Source: Rhodeus uyekii (lineage: Eukaryota > Chordata > Actinopteri > Cypriniformes > Acheilognathidae). From it: a stretch of 64,000 bases of DNA. A program made the translations under genes and the position numbers. The stretch spans positions 1,091,001 through 1,155,000 of the forward strand of contig JAWRVZ010000043.1 in the NCBI GenBank assembly GCA_037043235.1, written 5' to 3'. Below are positions 23,001-37,800 of this stretch, one piece after another; the stretch's first letter is position 1; each line of letters opens with the position of its first letter. The notes under the pieces are model-generated. The model searched no databases and had not been told where the DNA came from. It worked only from the letters and a program-made list of their open reading frames with translations.

Positions 23001-26000
23001 ACCATTCTTTATAAACCCTAGAAATGGTTGTGCGTGAAAATCCCAGTAACTGAGCAGATTGTGAAATACTCAGACCGGCCCGTCTGGCACCAACAACCAT
23101 GCCACGCTCAAAATTGTTTAAATCACCTTTCTTTCCCATTCTGACATTCAGTTTGGAGTTCAGGAGATTGTCTTGACCAGGACCACAGCCCTAAATACAT
23201 TGAAGCAACTGCCATGTGATTGGCTGATTAGATAATCGCATTAATGAGAAATTGAACAGGTGTTCCTAATAATCCTTTAGGTGAGTGTATACAGCTGTTG
23301 GATATTTCATTGCACATGCTCATTTCCCCTATGTTTACATTCAGATTAACATCATCTCATGCGTTCTTAAGGTTTATCATTTAAAACAGCATGGCCCAGA
23401 ATTGTAATATTGGTGCATTCCTACTATCAATGTTATCCATGGTCGTGGGAACACAGAATAAAAGGCAGTGTTTGTCTGAATGGTTTCTCTCAAGGTCGAT
23501 TCTCCTGACCTTGTAATCCTGCTGACCTCTCACACAGTAGTGCTTGAGGTATCACTCTCAAAAGACTCCTCATCTACTATGACGTTAGGTTCTTTTCAGA
23601 GATCTAGTTTCTTTTACTCACAAAGGCAAGACTGTGCTTCCCCTGTCTGTATTGAGCTAGAAGCTCAGCCGTTTGTAGGGAAAAATTGTGACAGTTAATT
23701 TTGACAGCTTTGAATTGATTAATCTAACAAACCTATAAATCCTACAGATATATTTGCTCAAAAAATTGAAAACAAAACTGTATGTGTATATTATATGTGA
23801 AAATGCACTGCCCCTATTTAGAGGCCAGTTACACAGATGGCAGTATTACAGAGAACGGCTCGTTTAATTTAAAGGTTAATTAACCTGTGTTCTTCCACTT
23901 GCTAATTCATTTCAGTGTAATGACTAAGAGAGTCATTACAAATGAACCCATTCACCAAAAAAAGCTTCTGAAAGCAGGAGTCAGAAAAGAGGTGAAATGA
24001 GACAAGACATTTGCTTGCATGTATTTTTATAATTGTATGTAATTTTCTTGCTGTTGGATCATTGTGCATGAGAATCAAATAGAGTGGGAGTCAAACTGAG
24101 TGAAAGAGAGAGGTAGAGATCAAGAGAGAGGAGGAAGGGTTAAGGACAGGTCAGCGGTGGGTGGTATCTTTTATATTTGTTGACTAGCTTTACAACAGCT
24201 TCCCATCTTTCACCCGACCACAAAGCAAGATATCACACGTAATGCAAATATAACTGATAAACGAATATGCAAAATGTATTTCCTGCACAACTTTTTTTGT
24301 AGGGATGGGCAAGCACAATTTCTATGTGGGTAAACCTAGTAATATTTAGTATGATCTTTCTACAAGTATACATAGGATGAGACAACTAATAAAATTAAAT
24401 TAAAATCACACCGAATTCCACCCTGAAGAAACAATGTGTCCTAACCAAAACTAAATTAAACCACAAATACATTTGACAGCCTGGTAAAACTGGTAAAGTA
24501 ATAATTAGCCAATCTTAAAATGATTATCATTATCATTTCAGACTGTACATGCAATGCAAATTGTGAAGCCTAAATTCTCTTGTAGTCATATATATGTAAT
24601 GTTGCAATATATTGGTATGGCCCATATTTGTAATATCGGTGCATCTCTTTTTTTAAAGTCAGCACAAAAATGTGATGTGTACCAAAGACGGCTTTTTGAT
24701 TTCAAGGTTTTTTAAGGTTTTTCTCGACTGTGGAAAGTGGGACCTGGGAAAAAGGAGTGATGCACTGAAATAACTAATATAAAGAAAAACCAAATTCCAC
24801 CCACGAGAAACGTGTCATAATCAAAACAAAATTGAAATAAAAAATTACTTTCTAATCTTAACACTCTGGCACAATCACCCTATAGATTCCATTGTAAACG
24901 CATTACTCTACAAGTGCATTTATTTGTCTTTCATAAATTGAAGGAAAATTGATAGAGGCCACATTAAAAATTAAAAAGGAGAATAAAAAAAATGAGGCAG
25001 CCATTCATGAAAATCCAATGGGCATTCAGGCTTTTGTACTAAAACAGGTGTAAGGCTGAGAAAGTGCAAAGGGAAAAACAGAACTCGACTGAACCACTTC
25101 CTTTTAGGGAGAATGCGATAAGGGGCTAAGGACAGCATGTCAATCCTGTCATGAATTATGCACGGCCGGGAGAAGATGAATAGACATGGAATGCTTACCG
25201 GAGTTCAAGGCACGAAGCCTGCCGATGACACAGCTGCTGTAATCTACTGCAGACCCGATCAAACTGACTTACAATCAACCTCATAACTTATAAACACTCA
25301 TCTACTGGAACGACTCAACAATTTCTCGATTTAAGGATGGAAGAAGATAGTGAGCTAAAAAAAAAATCATACTGCTTAATAAGAGTCAACGGAGTTTAAA
25401 AACTGTTCGAAAATACAAATATAATTTGTGCAAAAGATAACTTGAATGCATCTCTTAATGAGAATGGTTTTGTACTAAAATAGTTATTTATGGGCCTTAG
25501 AGTCAGAAACGTCTAGGTAATGTAAATGTCCATTGTTTAGAGACTGTAAATAGAAAAAAAGAGACTAAAATTCAAGTTCACACTTGAGCACAAGTTGTTT
25601 CTCAGAATCTATAATAAAAATAAAACCTTGAAATGAAAGTGTGTCATATACAAGATGTCACCATTCAAAAACTAATGTAAATTAACAGCCTGATTTGTTT
25701 TTTCATTTGAAACAGAAGGAACAAGAGAGAGAGAGAGAGAAAGAAAATGGAAGTGAGAAAGAAAGAGAGGTAAAGTTTCTGCTTTGTATGGCACAATCCA
25801 GTGCTTTCTGCTTTAATTGGGAACAAACAAAAGCGGGTTTGTCAGCACTTACATTTCTAACGTAACTACATTTTTCATTAGTGTTAAAGTAGCTCAGCTG
25901 TTCAATATAGTGTATAATAGCTTTCCAGTAACAAGCATTTTTTTCCCAGGAAGTAGCTAGTGGTTTAGTGATTACAAAAATGCTCCATTGCTGGTCATTA

Positions 26001-29000
26001 CATCATATTGTATAAAACAAAACAAAAATAGCTTAGGCAGTAATTGAACACTGAATCCAACTAATGTTAGCAATCAGGTTCATTGTGACTGTTCATTTGC
26101 CATTCACTGATTATTCTGAGTAGCTAGATCTTAGTCCCTGCACTGCATTCTTTACAATATTATACTCTTAAAAGGATATTTCACCCAATAATGCCAATTC
26201 TGACATGGTTTACTCCCTCATGTTGTTCCAAACTTGCGCGAAAATTGTTCTCCACAGAAGAAAGCAAGTCATACGTGTTTGGAAAGACCTGAAGATGGAG
26301 TAAATGTTTCGTTTTTGGTTGAACTATCCATTTAAACATTTACATTTTGAGGAAAGTATAGTGTTACTAAAACACTCCTTCAAAAGAGCTGCCTGACGAC
26401 AGTTCTTTGAAACTGTAGCTTGCTAAGTTACAAGCTACTTATAATTCAAAGTAACTTCATGAGGACTGGTAAGCACTGTGTGCACAAAGACATATGGGAG
26501 AATCTCAAAGGATTCACAAATCTTACTTGTTTCCTCATCCATATTTTGTCACCATTTTTCTATCCAAGCAATTCTCAGTTCTTTTCATTCTCCTTCTCCA
26601 ATTCAAGCCCTCATTTCTGTGTACAAGTCTGCTGTAGTCTCTATCCCACATGGCATTCTTGAGATTGCAGACCCTTTTGGTCTCTCGTTATCCCTAATCA
26701 CATTCCTTCCCTTTCTCCATTCAACACCACTGAGGAATGGAAATAATCCCTCTATCGGGCATAACTTAAGATCTTCTTGTGCAGAAAAGGAGTCTCTTGG
26801 AGGGCAGAAGAGTGTTAAAATCTCCTTTCCCTCTAGTAAATGGAGCAGTTAGCATTTTTATTCTAACAGCTCTACACTCCGCAGAGCTTAGGCTGCACTG
26901 TAATAATGAGCTCAATCATACAATCTGTCCTCACATGACTCGTTCACAATGAGAACAGGATTTTGGACGTGAGAGCCATTCACCATAACCTTATTTTCAT
27001 ATTGAAGCAAGTAAAGGTCAAAGGCAAAAATGTAACTAATTTTAACCTAAAAGTTGCCCATTTATAGAGAATTTTTACACGACAACAACGTACTAAATTT
27101 TTTTTTGTTTTTTCATGTATCAAAATGATCCCTGTTCATAAGAATCCACGAAAACAACAGAAAACACTGTTATGCATGCCAAGCCAGTAGTTGGTGATGT
27201 CACTTTTTAAATAAATCCTATGTGCCAATAGACTGAACACGTTATTTGCATGACGTCACCATTTTAACAAACTCTCGCTTTTATTATTTACATGGAGATG
27301 ATAACAGTCTAGTTTTTAAACACTTGCACTTTGAAACCCATTTTCAGACATTTCCGTTTTTGCAGGCCTCCAAAACGCCATTGTCACTTAAGGAACGGCA
27401 AAAAGAACGGCAAAGTTAAAAACTTTGTCATGTAAATGGCCCCATAGTTTGTGAATTGATCCATGCTGTAAATAATCATTAGTAAAAAGAAAACTTTTAC
27501 TGGAGTACGTAAAAAAAAAAAACTATATTAGTTTGCCTAATTTAATTTTTAATTCGGTTACTTCTATTTCTGAGTACTTTTTGTGAAATTTGCTAAAGTT
27601 GCTTACATATAAACCTTAGCATCTATTAAGGTCCAAGACATCTCTGTAGGCCACTGACTGCTAAAGATGGATCTAAGCTCTCATTCTTTGCCCATGGGAA
27701 GTCAATGTCAGGCAATGTTCCGGTTTGCATCTGTAATCTCTGTGCTTTTGTACTACTATGGGACACATTAGTTCCCACTATGAAGTGTATGAAGGTGACA
27801 GCAGTGAAGACAGCAACCGTGTCATAGGCTCAAATTAGACCTCAAGCCAAAGAAAGGTATGCCAGATAAGAAAAGTATATCACTTTAAGCTGTATCACTC
27901 AACTGACTTGGGAATATTTTCTCATTAGGGAAAATAAATGTTAGTAAAGGTTTATTTCTGCAAATAGACAGTGTGACATGTTTAATAGCCAAATTCCTGT
28001 TGAAGAACTGCACAGACAATAATCTTAAAGTTGCTGCTACTACAGAATCTTGCCTTACCTTACCTTAAAGTATTGCAAAAGACTTCATCTAATTTAAACA
28101 CCTTTCATGCTTGTATACACTACTATTCAAAAGTTTGGCGTTAGTACAAGTTTTGTATCTATGTTCACAAAGGCTGCATTTATTGATCAAATATTCAGTA
28201 AAAATATTAATATTGTTTTAAGTTATTTATTTTTAAGAAATACTTTTATTCAGCAAGGAAGCATTAAATTAATCAAAAGTAAAGGCATTTATTTATTATG
28301 CATTTCTATTTGATTTTCAATAACACAATAATACTGCCTGAATTTCATGACGTCACATACAACATACACCAGCTCGTAAAAACATTTATTAAAAAAAATC
28401 ATGAAAATGACTATCTACAAACAAACTGTTTTCAACATTTATATAAAGAAATGCTTATTGAGCACCGAATCAGCATATTAGCATGATTTCTATTAGAAAT
28501 ACTTCTGGAACCAAATCTGCTGACACAGGGCAGTTACAGTACCATTGTGCTCCCATCACACCTGCACCAACATGACGCTCCTGAGAAAACGATCATCTTA
28601 CAACCAGGATACTGAGTGTGAATCGAAGATGGCAGGATCAGTTACAAACCCACAAAAGTAGATTGTCTTCCATATAACATTTCTTTCTCTTTGACTTGGT
28701 AATCTCCACTCCATCTCTCTTTTTGATTTAGTAATCTCTGTCTCTCTCTCTCTCTCTCTCTCTTTCTTTCTCTCATTCCATTCAGTTTGTTCACTGGCTT
28801 GATTAAAGGGAAACTGCAGTCTTCTTTCCTTCTGTTCTCTCTATCTCTAAGTGCTGGGCTGTGAAAGGGGAACATCTTGGCACATAAACACCCTCTGCAG
28901 AGAAAAGCAGAGAAGAAGAAAGAAAGGATACTTCAGTCGCCAGTATAGTGTGAGTGAGCCAGGAATATCATGATTCATTAGCTCAGTGTTTGATGTGTGA

Positions 29001-31062
29001 TGCCTGGGAAGATTGACACTAGCCGACCAATGATAGAAGCCTTTTGGGAACACCTTAACACTTTCAAGCCTCCCAGATATATTAAGGTTTGGACAAATAA
29101 GACATTGGAGAAAATGTGGGGTGGAAATAGCCTGTTACATAAGTTATTTCTAATCTAAAATCTACAATTTTCCTTTTTTTTGTCTCTTTTTTTTTAAATT
29201 TTTTTTTTTACTTATTTTCATTTAATTTGAACAATTGTGCATATATGATTGGTCAAGACTGTGACCAATTCTGCTGTCTCTCTAATAGTGTATTTCTCTT
29301 ATTGTCTCAGAGGTACTTGCAAGTTTGCATGACAAATTAAGGTGAAAAGGAACATTTACAATAGCTGAATATTTAATGTTTATCAAAGTGGTAAATAGTT
29401 TATGAACTGCTTTACACATGATGACAAAATTAGCTCAGGCTTAGAGAAATTGCACCTCATTTCAATAAGAACACACGCTATTATTCCTCCTGAGGAGGGT
29501 AAGGAGGAAAGACAAAAATTGTGAGCAGGAAGAAGAAAGAAATAAAGAGTTGAAAAAGCAGTTGAGCTGTATATAAAAAAAGGAACTGATAGGAGTTTTT
29601 TTTTGAGAGCGAGTGAGTGAAGAGACCAGTCACTGAATTCACACTCCCCATGGTGGATATATAAGGGCACATAAAACAAATAATGATGCTGTATTCCCTT
29701 AAACTAATTAAACGAAGTGACATTCATTTGATGATGCAAAATGATTAGCTCTTAAACTACACTGTGCAAAAAAATTAAGGGAACACTTAATCGTCACAGC
29801 ATAACAACAAGTCAATTAAACTTCAGGGATATCAATCTGTCTAATTAGTTTTGAGTTTTGTTTGGGTGCTTGTCACTGTCTGTATCATGAGGCAGCTACT
29901 GCAACCCAATCCAGTTGCACAGGTCCTCCTCTTCCAGGATGGCACACCCATACGTGCCGTCATAAGGAGGTTTGGTGTCTCCCAGCTCAGTTTCAAGAGG
30001 AAATATCAGGATACAGGACGTTACACGAGGAGAGCTGGACAGGGCATCAACCCAGCAGTAAGACTGATCTTCTCATTTGTGTGAGGAGGAACAGGAGGAG
30101 CACTGCCAGAGACCTCTAGCAGGCTAAAGGTGTTAATGCTTCTGACCAAACTGTCAGTAACAGACTTCATTAGGATGGCATGAGGGCCCGGCATCCTCTA
30201 GGTGGACCTGTGCTCACCATGTGAGATCCATGCAGCTTAATTGCCATTTACCAGAATTGGCAAATCCACCATTGGACCCCTGTTCACTGCTGTGAGATAC
30301 TGGGATGAAATTCTGAGAGCTATTGTCAGACCTTATGCTGGTTCAGTGGTCCCTGGGTTGTTCTTGGACCATGATAATGCCTTCCTTCATGTTTTTAGAA
30401 TAGAATGCATTGATGCCTCATGTTCCCCAGACCTGAATCCAACAGAGAACATCTGGCACATTATGTATCAGAGCATCCAAAGATATCAAGAAGCAACACA
30501 GACTGTCCAGAAGCTCACTGATGCCCTGATCCAGGTCTAGGAGGAGACCCTCCAGGACACCACATCACATTATTGTGAGTGCATACAGGCACGTGGGCTC
30601 ATACACACAACTGACTGACATTATGAATTGCTGTGATAAATTTCATGCAAGTTCTTACATTTTTTCTATAATTTTTTATTCCAGCCCTCCATTGACATTG
30701 ATTTCCATTGACTGAATGTATAAAAATAAAGATTTTCAAATCAAATATTTCATTCATTGAGCTCCAATGTGTGATTTAAGTGTTCCCTTAATTTTTTGAG
30801 CAGTGCATTAATGAGGCCATGAAACGGAAGTTGCAAATGTCTTTTCTTTGCTATTTCGGCGTATATCTGAGTGAAACGGTTTCTCGAATGATTGGATCTT
30901 TGTGGTTTGCTATTTCTGTGATCTTATATGAGGGACAGGGTGTCCTGCCCTCGCCCTAGCAAACACGTCATGAGAGAAGAAAAGAGATGTTGCTGGGAAA
31001 AAACGGAGGGGAAGATATTTGGATAAAGGGCACACAAATTTGTATTTATTCATAAATAAATA

Positions 31063-31119
<57 letters not shown>

Positions 31120-31782
31120 CAGGCTGTTAATTTTATATCAAATACATTCTCACAGTTACACCCCTCTTGTAAACAGATCCACACTTAAAAGAGTATACTT
31201 CTTTCTTTGTCATGATAACAGGTGAGTCACACAGCAGAACTAAGAGAAGAGCCATCTATGGAAGAAACTTACACACATACTCTTGACATTCATCTTAAAA
31301 ATCTCACAAACACAAAAACAGATCAATAAGATGCTTTTTGAGATACTGTTCGATAGACAGCTTCGATTAATTTCACTCATTTTCCAAGACAGTGAGAGAG
31401 GAACGTTTTGAAAATTTCAAAAGAGAAATTAAAAAAGGGGTGGGATTCTGTATTGTTGTTAAAACTATGTTTCTCATAAATGTTTGGATGATGATTAACT
31501 ACCAAACAAGATAACAGATTCTTTTAAAACTGAAATTTAACCCATTATATACAAAAAAAGATTACAAACAGTTTAAAAAAATTAACATTTTATATTTAGT
31601 ATATTACACAATATCTAATACTTGTGTCCATTTTCACAAGTATTATTACTCAACTAGAATGAGGAAATGTTAATTTCCTCATAACTTTAATCATAGGTCG
31701 AATAGTTAATGTGTCATGCTAAATTTATTGCTTTTTATTTTAACTGCTGCATCACAAACTCTGCTCACAGTAGGGTTAGGAA

Positions 31783-31813
<31 letters not shown>

Positions 31814-34800
31814 GAACATTGAATATTAAACTTTAGACCATAACTTCCTTATCTAGACATTATAAACGTCTTTTTCATTTCAAATAAAAGTTGTTCTGTT
31901 GAAAATCAAAAAATGAATCTGTTTTCACAAAAGATATTAATATTAGTGCAACTAATTTAAACACTGATAATAGAAAGAAATGTGTGCGCACCAAATTAGC
32001 ATATTATTTTTACTTAATATTTATATTAGCATATATAAATTTCATGTGATGAGTAATGGCTGCACACAAATTTAGCTTTGTCATCACAGGAATAAATTAC
32101 ATTTTGAAATATATTCAAATAATATCTCACCATATTATAATAATATCTCAGAATATTGGCAATATTCATAATCATGTTTTACTGTATTTTTGATTAAATA
32201 AATGCAGCCTTGGTGAACATAAGACTAACATTAAAAAATCTTACCGTCGCCAAACTAGGTCATGTTGCAAAGCAGCTCCAGTAACTTTATTTTTGCTATC
32301 AATAAAATAAAATTAATGTATTTACAAATATCATGTGTGAATTGATTTCGATCATTTTATTTATTATATAATCCAAAAACATAAAAGTAGCTTGTAATGG
32401 ACATAGACAAAATGCCCTGGCGTGAGAAAAATAACTATTTCGGTGAAAAACTTCTCTCCATCTCTCTTTTTGCCCCAATTTATGTATCCCTTCCTGAGTT
32501 TGGTTTTACAAGGTGAAAATTGCTTCAATAATTATCATTTAAGATGGACTGTCCCTGACTCCGGACACATATTGCTATTCAATTAAGGTGGGCACAAATT
32601 GAAGGGCTTAGGGGTCAGGGTTTTAAATTAAATGATTACCTCATGAGTTCTATACTCCACAATCCCTCTTTCTAGTCTTAATTCATTTTATTTCCATCTC
32701 ATCTCATGTCTCCTTTATGTCTCTCTTCACCTTTTGTAAACACCTCTATTTTCTCAATGGATCCTCATTTAACACACTGCCCTACCTGTCCTCATTTCAG
32801 TCTCCTCTCTCATTCCAGCACGTCATTGGCTCTCACTTGTCAGTGCCGCAGTGGCAAAAGACATTTCCGTCCATCAACTCTTTCCTACTCATGTCCTGTT
32901 CCTCCTGAACGGCTGACCACTACAGTACTTCTCTCCTGTCGCTCTCTCCCACATTCCATTTCTCTTCCATCTCATGTTTATTTCATCCAATCTTCCTCCA
33001 GTGCTGCTTTTTTCCCAGGAGTATGGAGAGATCTCAATAATTCAGTAGGCTGTCTGAGCTATGCTGGGCTGGCAGGACACCCATCACTGGACATGGGGAA
33101 CTTTCATTGCCCCACTTACTCCATAAGCAGATAGATAATCATCAATATCGTTCCAAAGCACTGCTTTCTACTGACAAGATCACTATGATCTAAACTCTCC
33201 ATGAACAACAATGCTACCTTCAACGCTGCTTTTTCTTTATGCAACCAATGGATGAGTCACAAAGCGCCATTATTACACAAAATGTTAATAACATTCATGT
33301 CACACAATTATTCTTCTGTAGTAAATGTTACTTTGCACATCAGTTCAGTGTCCCATGCACATTAATAATCTTGTGCATGCACATATACTAGATTTGCACA
33401 TATCTGTGCTGGCAAACCATCAACAACATCATGCTAAAATTTTAGGGAAGGTTGTTGGTGTTGGTCTTGCAAACCTTTTCTGGTTCACTTGATTTCTGTC
33501 GCTGTGTATAAAAATGATATATATATATAACACGACAGTGCCTTTGCAATGTAGAGTTGCTGTGTGGTTCTGTAAATACAGGACAGAACAGACCAATCGC
33601 AATTTAGTAAGCAACCAGACGTAGGAAAGAAGTATATAAATGTATAATATTCTTGTTATAGCAAAGCTACATTTTCAGCAGCCATTACTCTAGTATTCAA
33701 TCAAATGATCTTTAATAAAGGATTATAATATGCTGATTTGGTGCGCAAGAAACCTTCTTTATAAACCTTCTAAGTGTTTTAAAAAAAGATTTAACTTTAA
33801 ATATGCATTTTCAACAAATGTGAAAATAGGTCAAATCAGCATGTACATTTACATATCCAACATTGGCCAATGAAAACAAAAAACAATTTTAATCGTGGAA
33901 CTAATATGATACCAATACATTGCGGATGCCTATTCAATGTTACATTTCTTTACAAGTATACATTTAAAAAGTAAGTTATTAAAGACTAAAACTAGAAATT
34001 ATCTACAAACAAAAGTTAGAAAGGAGTTGCAGGTGCTGGTGTGCGATGCGGAGTCAACGAGGAGACGAGGAATACCACTGAAAACTCTTTATTTAAAACC
34101 GAAAAAACAAAACGTCACAGTCTTTGTGCGATAACTCAGAAGGAACACGAAAGACATCCACACAACTAAACACTTCCACATAACGTTAACGACTGACAAA
34201 GACAAAGGAGCACAGGAGGGTATTTAAGGACAAACACAGGATAGGAAACAACTGATGGGACTTGGGCAGTGATTAGACAGAGACGGGAGCGTGCAGGACC
34301 TGGAAGATACATAAAGGAACCCGGATGTGACAGACGCAACGAGACAAGACTGTGACAGACAGTTCGTAGGTTGAATTAACTGCAGAAATTAGTCGAGATA
34401 AAAAGAACGAATTTTAATTAACATGAGAAACATCAGTACAAGAACAGTAACTGCTGCCAACACATTCCACAATGCCATTACAATCCATTGGATCTCAAAT
34501 ACATACTGCTTCTCAATTAACTTCCTTTTAAAGTAATTGAATCATTTTGTCCTTGTATATATATGATTAGCTTCCCACTTACTTTCAAAAGGGGCTCCCT
34601 ACTGCAGTATAACTTTAATGCTTGCTGAATCAACAGTCTTTGAACATTTAATATTTCTCATGGATCTTTCCACTTAATTTTCATCACAAAAATGGAGCCC
34701 TGCAGTTTGCCAAACTTAGATGAAATTTCTGCCAAACTAGTATCAAAGACCAGTGATGTACCCTCTTATTTCTCACACCACTGACAGAAAGTTAATGGAA

Positions 34801-37800
34801 AGAAATGTGCAACACCCTCATCTCCACATACACAAACTGAATTTTTAATGATGAAATGTTAGAGTATCTGCATTTCTATTAGTGAGATCACTGCATAAAA
34901 CCAGCTCACAGAACACATCCAGTGATTCCATTAACGTACAGTCTGCATGTATAATTCAGACAGCTTGCATAGACTAACTCGCTCTCTCTTGATGACTGTC
35001 CAGTTATCAGACTGCTGTCTGTGTCTTGACTCTTTCTCTTTCTCTCTTTATCCATCAATCTTTCTCTCTTTCTACCTCTGTCTCCATAGATACGCCGACA
35101 GTTTTGCCCGTCCCTGCCTCAACCAATTGTTCAGGGATTGAAGCTTGTAAGTAGGTCAGCCTGTGTTGCACTTGGCATAAGGTAAAGACAGTCGATGCAT
35201 TAAAAGACCAATTTTGGGTTAATATTCATCTAACCTTCAAGGAGGGATCGTAACACAATCCATAACAGACTCTATGAAATGGTATTTTTTTATGATGGGG
35301 GAGGAGACGGAGATATCGCTTTGTTAAAAACAGCAACAGTCACCCATTCTAGTGTGTGAGAGGGTTTAATCATGGCTCCAGACTGTGACTGAACGAGTCA
35401 CAAATGTGGCAAAATTCATAACAGCATTTTAAAATCTTATTGGGACTGAGCAACAAACAACAATGGTTTATGAACAAATTGCTCTTATGAGCTGATTCTT
35501 TTTAATGAGCTCTATCTAACAAACTGCAAGTTATTTTGATGGTCATTACTGTGATGTGCTCATTACCGATTGGTTTTTCATGACAATATACCGTATTTTC
35601 CCGCAGTTAAGATACTTCCCGCATAGATGCAGATAATCCGCACCCTCATATAGCCCGCGGGTTTTGGGGTTTTGCGTAAAAAATCATTGGCATAACCCGC
35701 ACCCATAGATTGATTAACCTTTTTGTGCAAGTTCACATTTCGAATTTCAAATGTTGCTCGCATGACGTCAATTAGGGTAACTGTTCAGGCTCGGTACACA
35801 GTGCTTGTGCGCGTAGGCTGTCTCTAGGAACTGTGCCTCAACTACAGGCTATATAAACGCGGACATTTCTAAATAATCTTGCATTCTTGAGAAGTGTAGA
35901 TTCGAGTTTAAATAATTTCTTTCTCTTTCATTTAAAAAATGCCAAGACGAAAGTCTTGGCGAAAAGCCGACTTCAAGCTAACTGCCATTGCGTATGCTGA
36001 ATAGGCAGAAAATTTGATATTGATAAAAGTGTAATCCGAGGTTGGAGAAAAGAAAAGGGAACGTTGGAGAATATGAATCCACGAAAACGCGCTCATCGTA
36101 GACCAAAATGACATGAAAATGGCATCACCTTGAAGCTGACCTGAAGCAGTGGATCGTGGCCCAGCAGGACAACAACCGACCGGTCTCGACAGTGCATTGG
36201 GTATATAAATTTATGAAGAGGAACCAATTGTCAGTTAGAACACGAACAACCGTCGGCCAAAGTCTACTCGAGAATTGGGAAAAGAAGACGGATTATTTTT
36301 GTGAATTCGTCGCCAGGGAAATTCAGCAGCTTGAGCTTCCCCATTCTGCCATTATTAATATGGACGAAGTACCAAAGTGTTTCGACATTCCGGCAACAAG
36401 GTCAGTGGGTGAAGTCGGCGTTAAAACCATTAAAGTGGCAACAACTGGGCACGAGCGAACTTCTTTCACGGTTGTACTGGCTTGTGCGGCAAATGGAGTG
36501 AAAATTAAACCGATGGTGATTTTCAAGTGGGTGCCTCGTGAAAAACTACCTTCAGGGATTGCTGTCCATTGCAACAAAAAAGGATGGATGAACTGTGATG
36601 TAATGAAAATCTGGATCGATAAATGTTATCGAGCCAGGCCTGGGGGATTTTTCTCCCCGAGATCTCTGTTGATTTTTGATTCGATGGTGGCACACAAAGT
36701 AACAGAAGTTCAAGCAGTTATAAATCTTGTGGTGCGCATATTGCCGTAATCCCTGGAGGTCTAACGTGCAAGTTGCAGCCTCTGGATATTGCTGTCAACC
36801 ATCCCTTCAAAATTTGCGTGCAGAATGGGAAAATTGGATGGCGAATGGGGAGCATTCGTTCACCCCAGCAGGCAGACAACGCAGAGCAACATATGTAGAA
36901 GTGTGCAAGTGTATTGTGACAGCTTGAAACAAAATAAAACCGGAAACGATGCGAAATGGATTAGTCAAAGCTGGATTGATCCCTCCTCCTGTTGAAGCAC
37001 CAGCAAGTTCCGACGATACTGACGAAGAAGAAGAGGATCAACATGTCACCGAGCTGCGCCTTCAGAATGCTCTTGACATTTTGGACAATGATAGTGACAT
37101 TAATGAGGATATTGAGGGTTTCAGTGATGCTGCCAGTGATGAAGATGAAGCAGATAATTAATTATGATATTATTAGTTTTAAATTTTGTTATCAAGATTC
37201 AAGTTATTACTCATTAGTTACCCACGAGTTATTGTAAAAAAATATCAACCAAAGAAAATAAAGTTCTTTGTCTTCATCTTTGCTATTTATAATGCGGTCT
37301 TTTTGAGACGAGTCGACAAGATAAACAACAAAACATGTGTTTTTATCATACAATATATTGAAAAATTATCATAGGTAATGTTTTTATATAGCCCGCACCC
37401 TTATATAACCCGCACCCCCCTGCGGGGTTTGTAAAATCTGGTATAACCCGCGGGATATATGCGGGAAAATACGGTATGTCTAAAGTTAGATGTTTTTCCA
37501 GATAAAAAAACTAATTATGTATCATTTTTATATAGCAGCAGAATAAGAATCACGGTGACATTATAATATTGAAATGTAATTATACACTAAACATAATTAG
37601 GAAATCAAACCAAAGACGTTTTTTGTTTTTGCATGCAATTCTGTACAAAGACGGAATGGAGCATAAAAGCATCCCTCAAATATATGCAAGTAAATCACTT
37701 GCATATGTGACCAAATTTCACAAGGCACCTAAAATGTCTTTAATTATCCAAAGGCTAGTAAATTGTACGATTACAGTCGGCTGTAATTGAGTTAGAGGCA

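Noticed and set aside
32706..33134. 142-codon open frame
   Set aside because: Ser/Pro/His-rich composition from pyrimidine-rich intron DNA; no domain, no splice context, inside abca2 intron 1.
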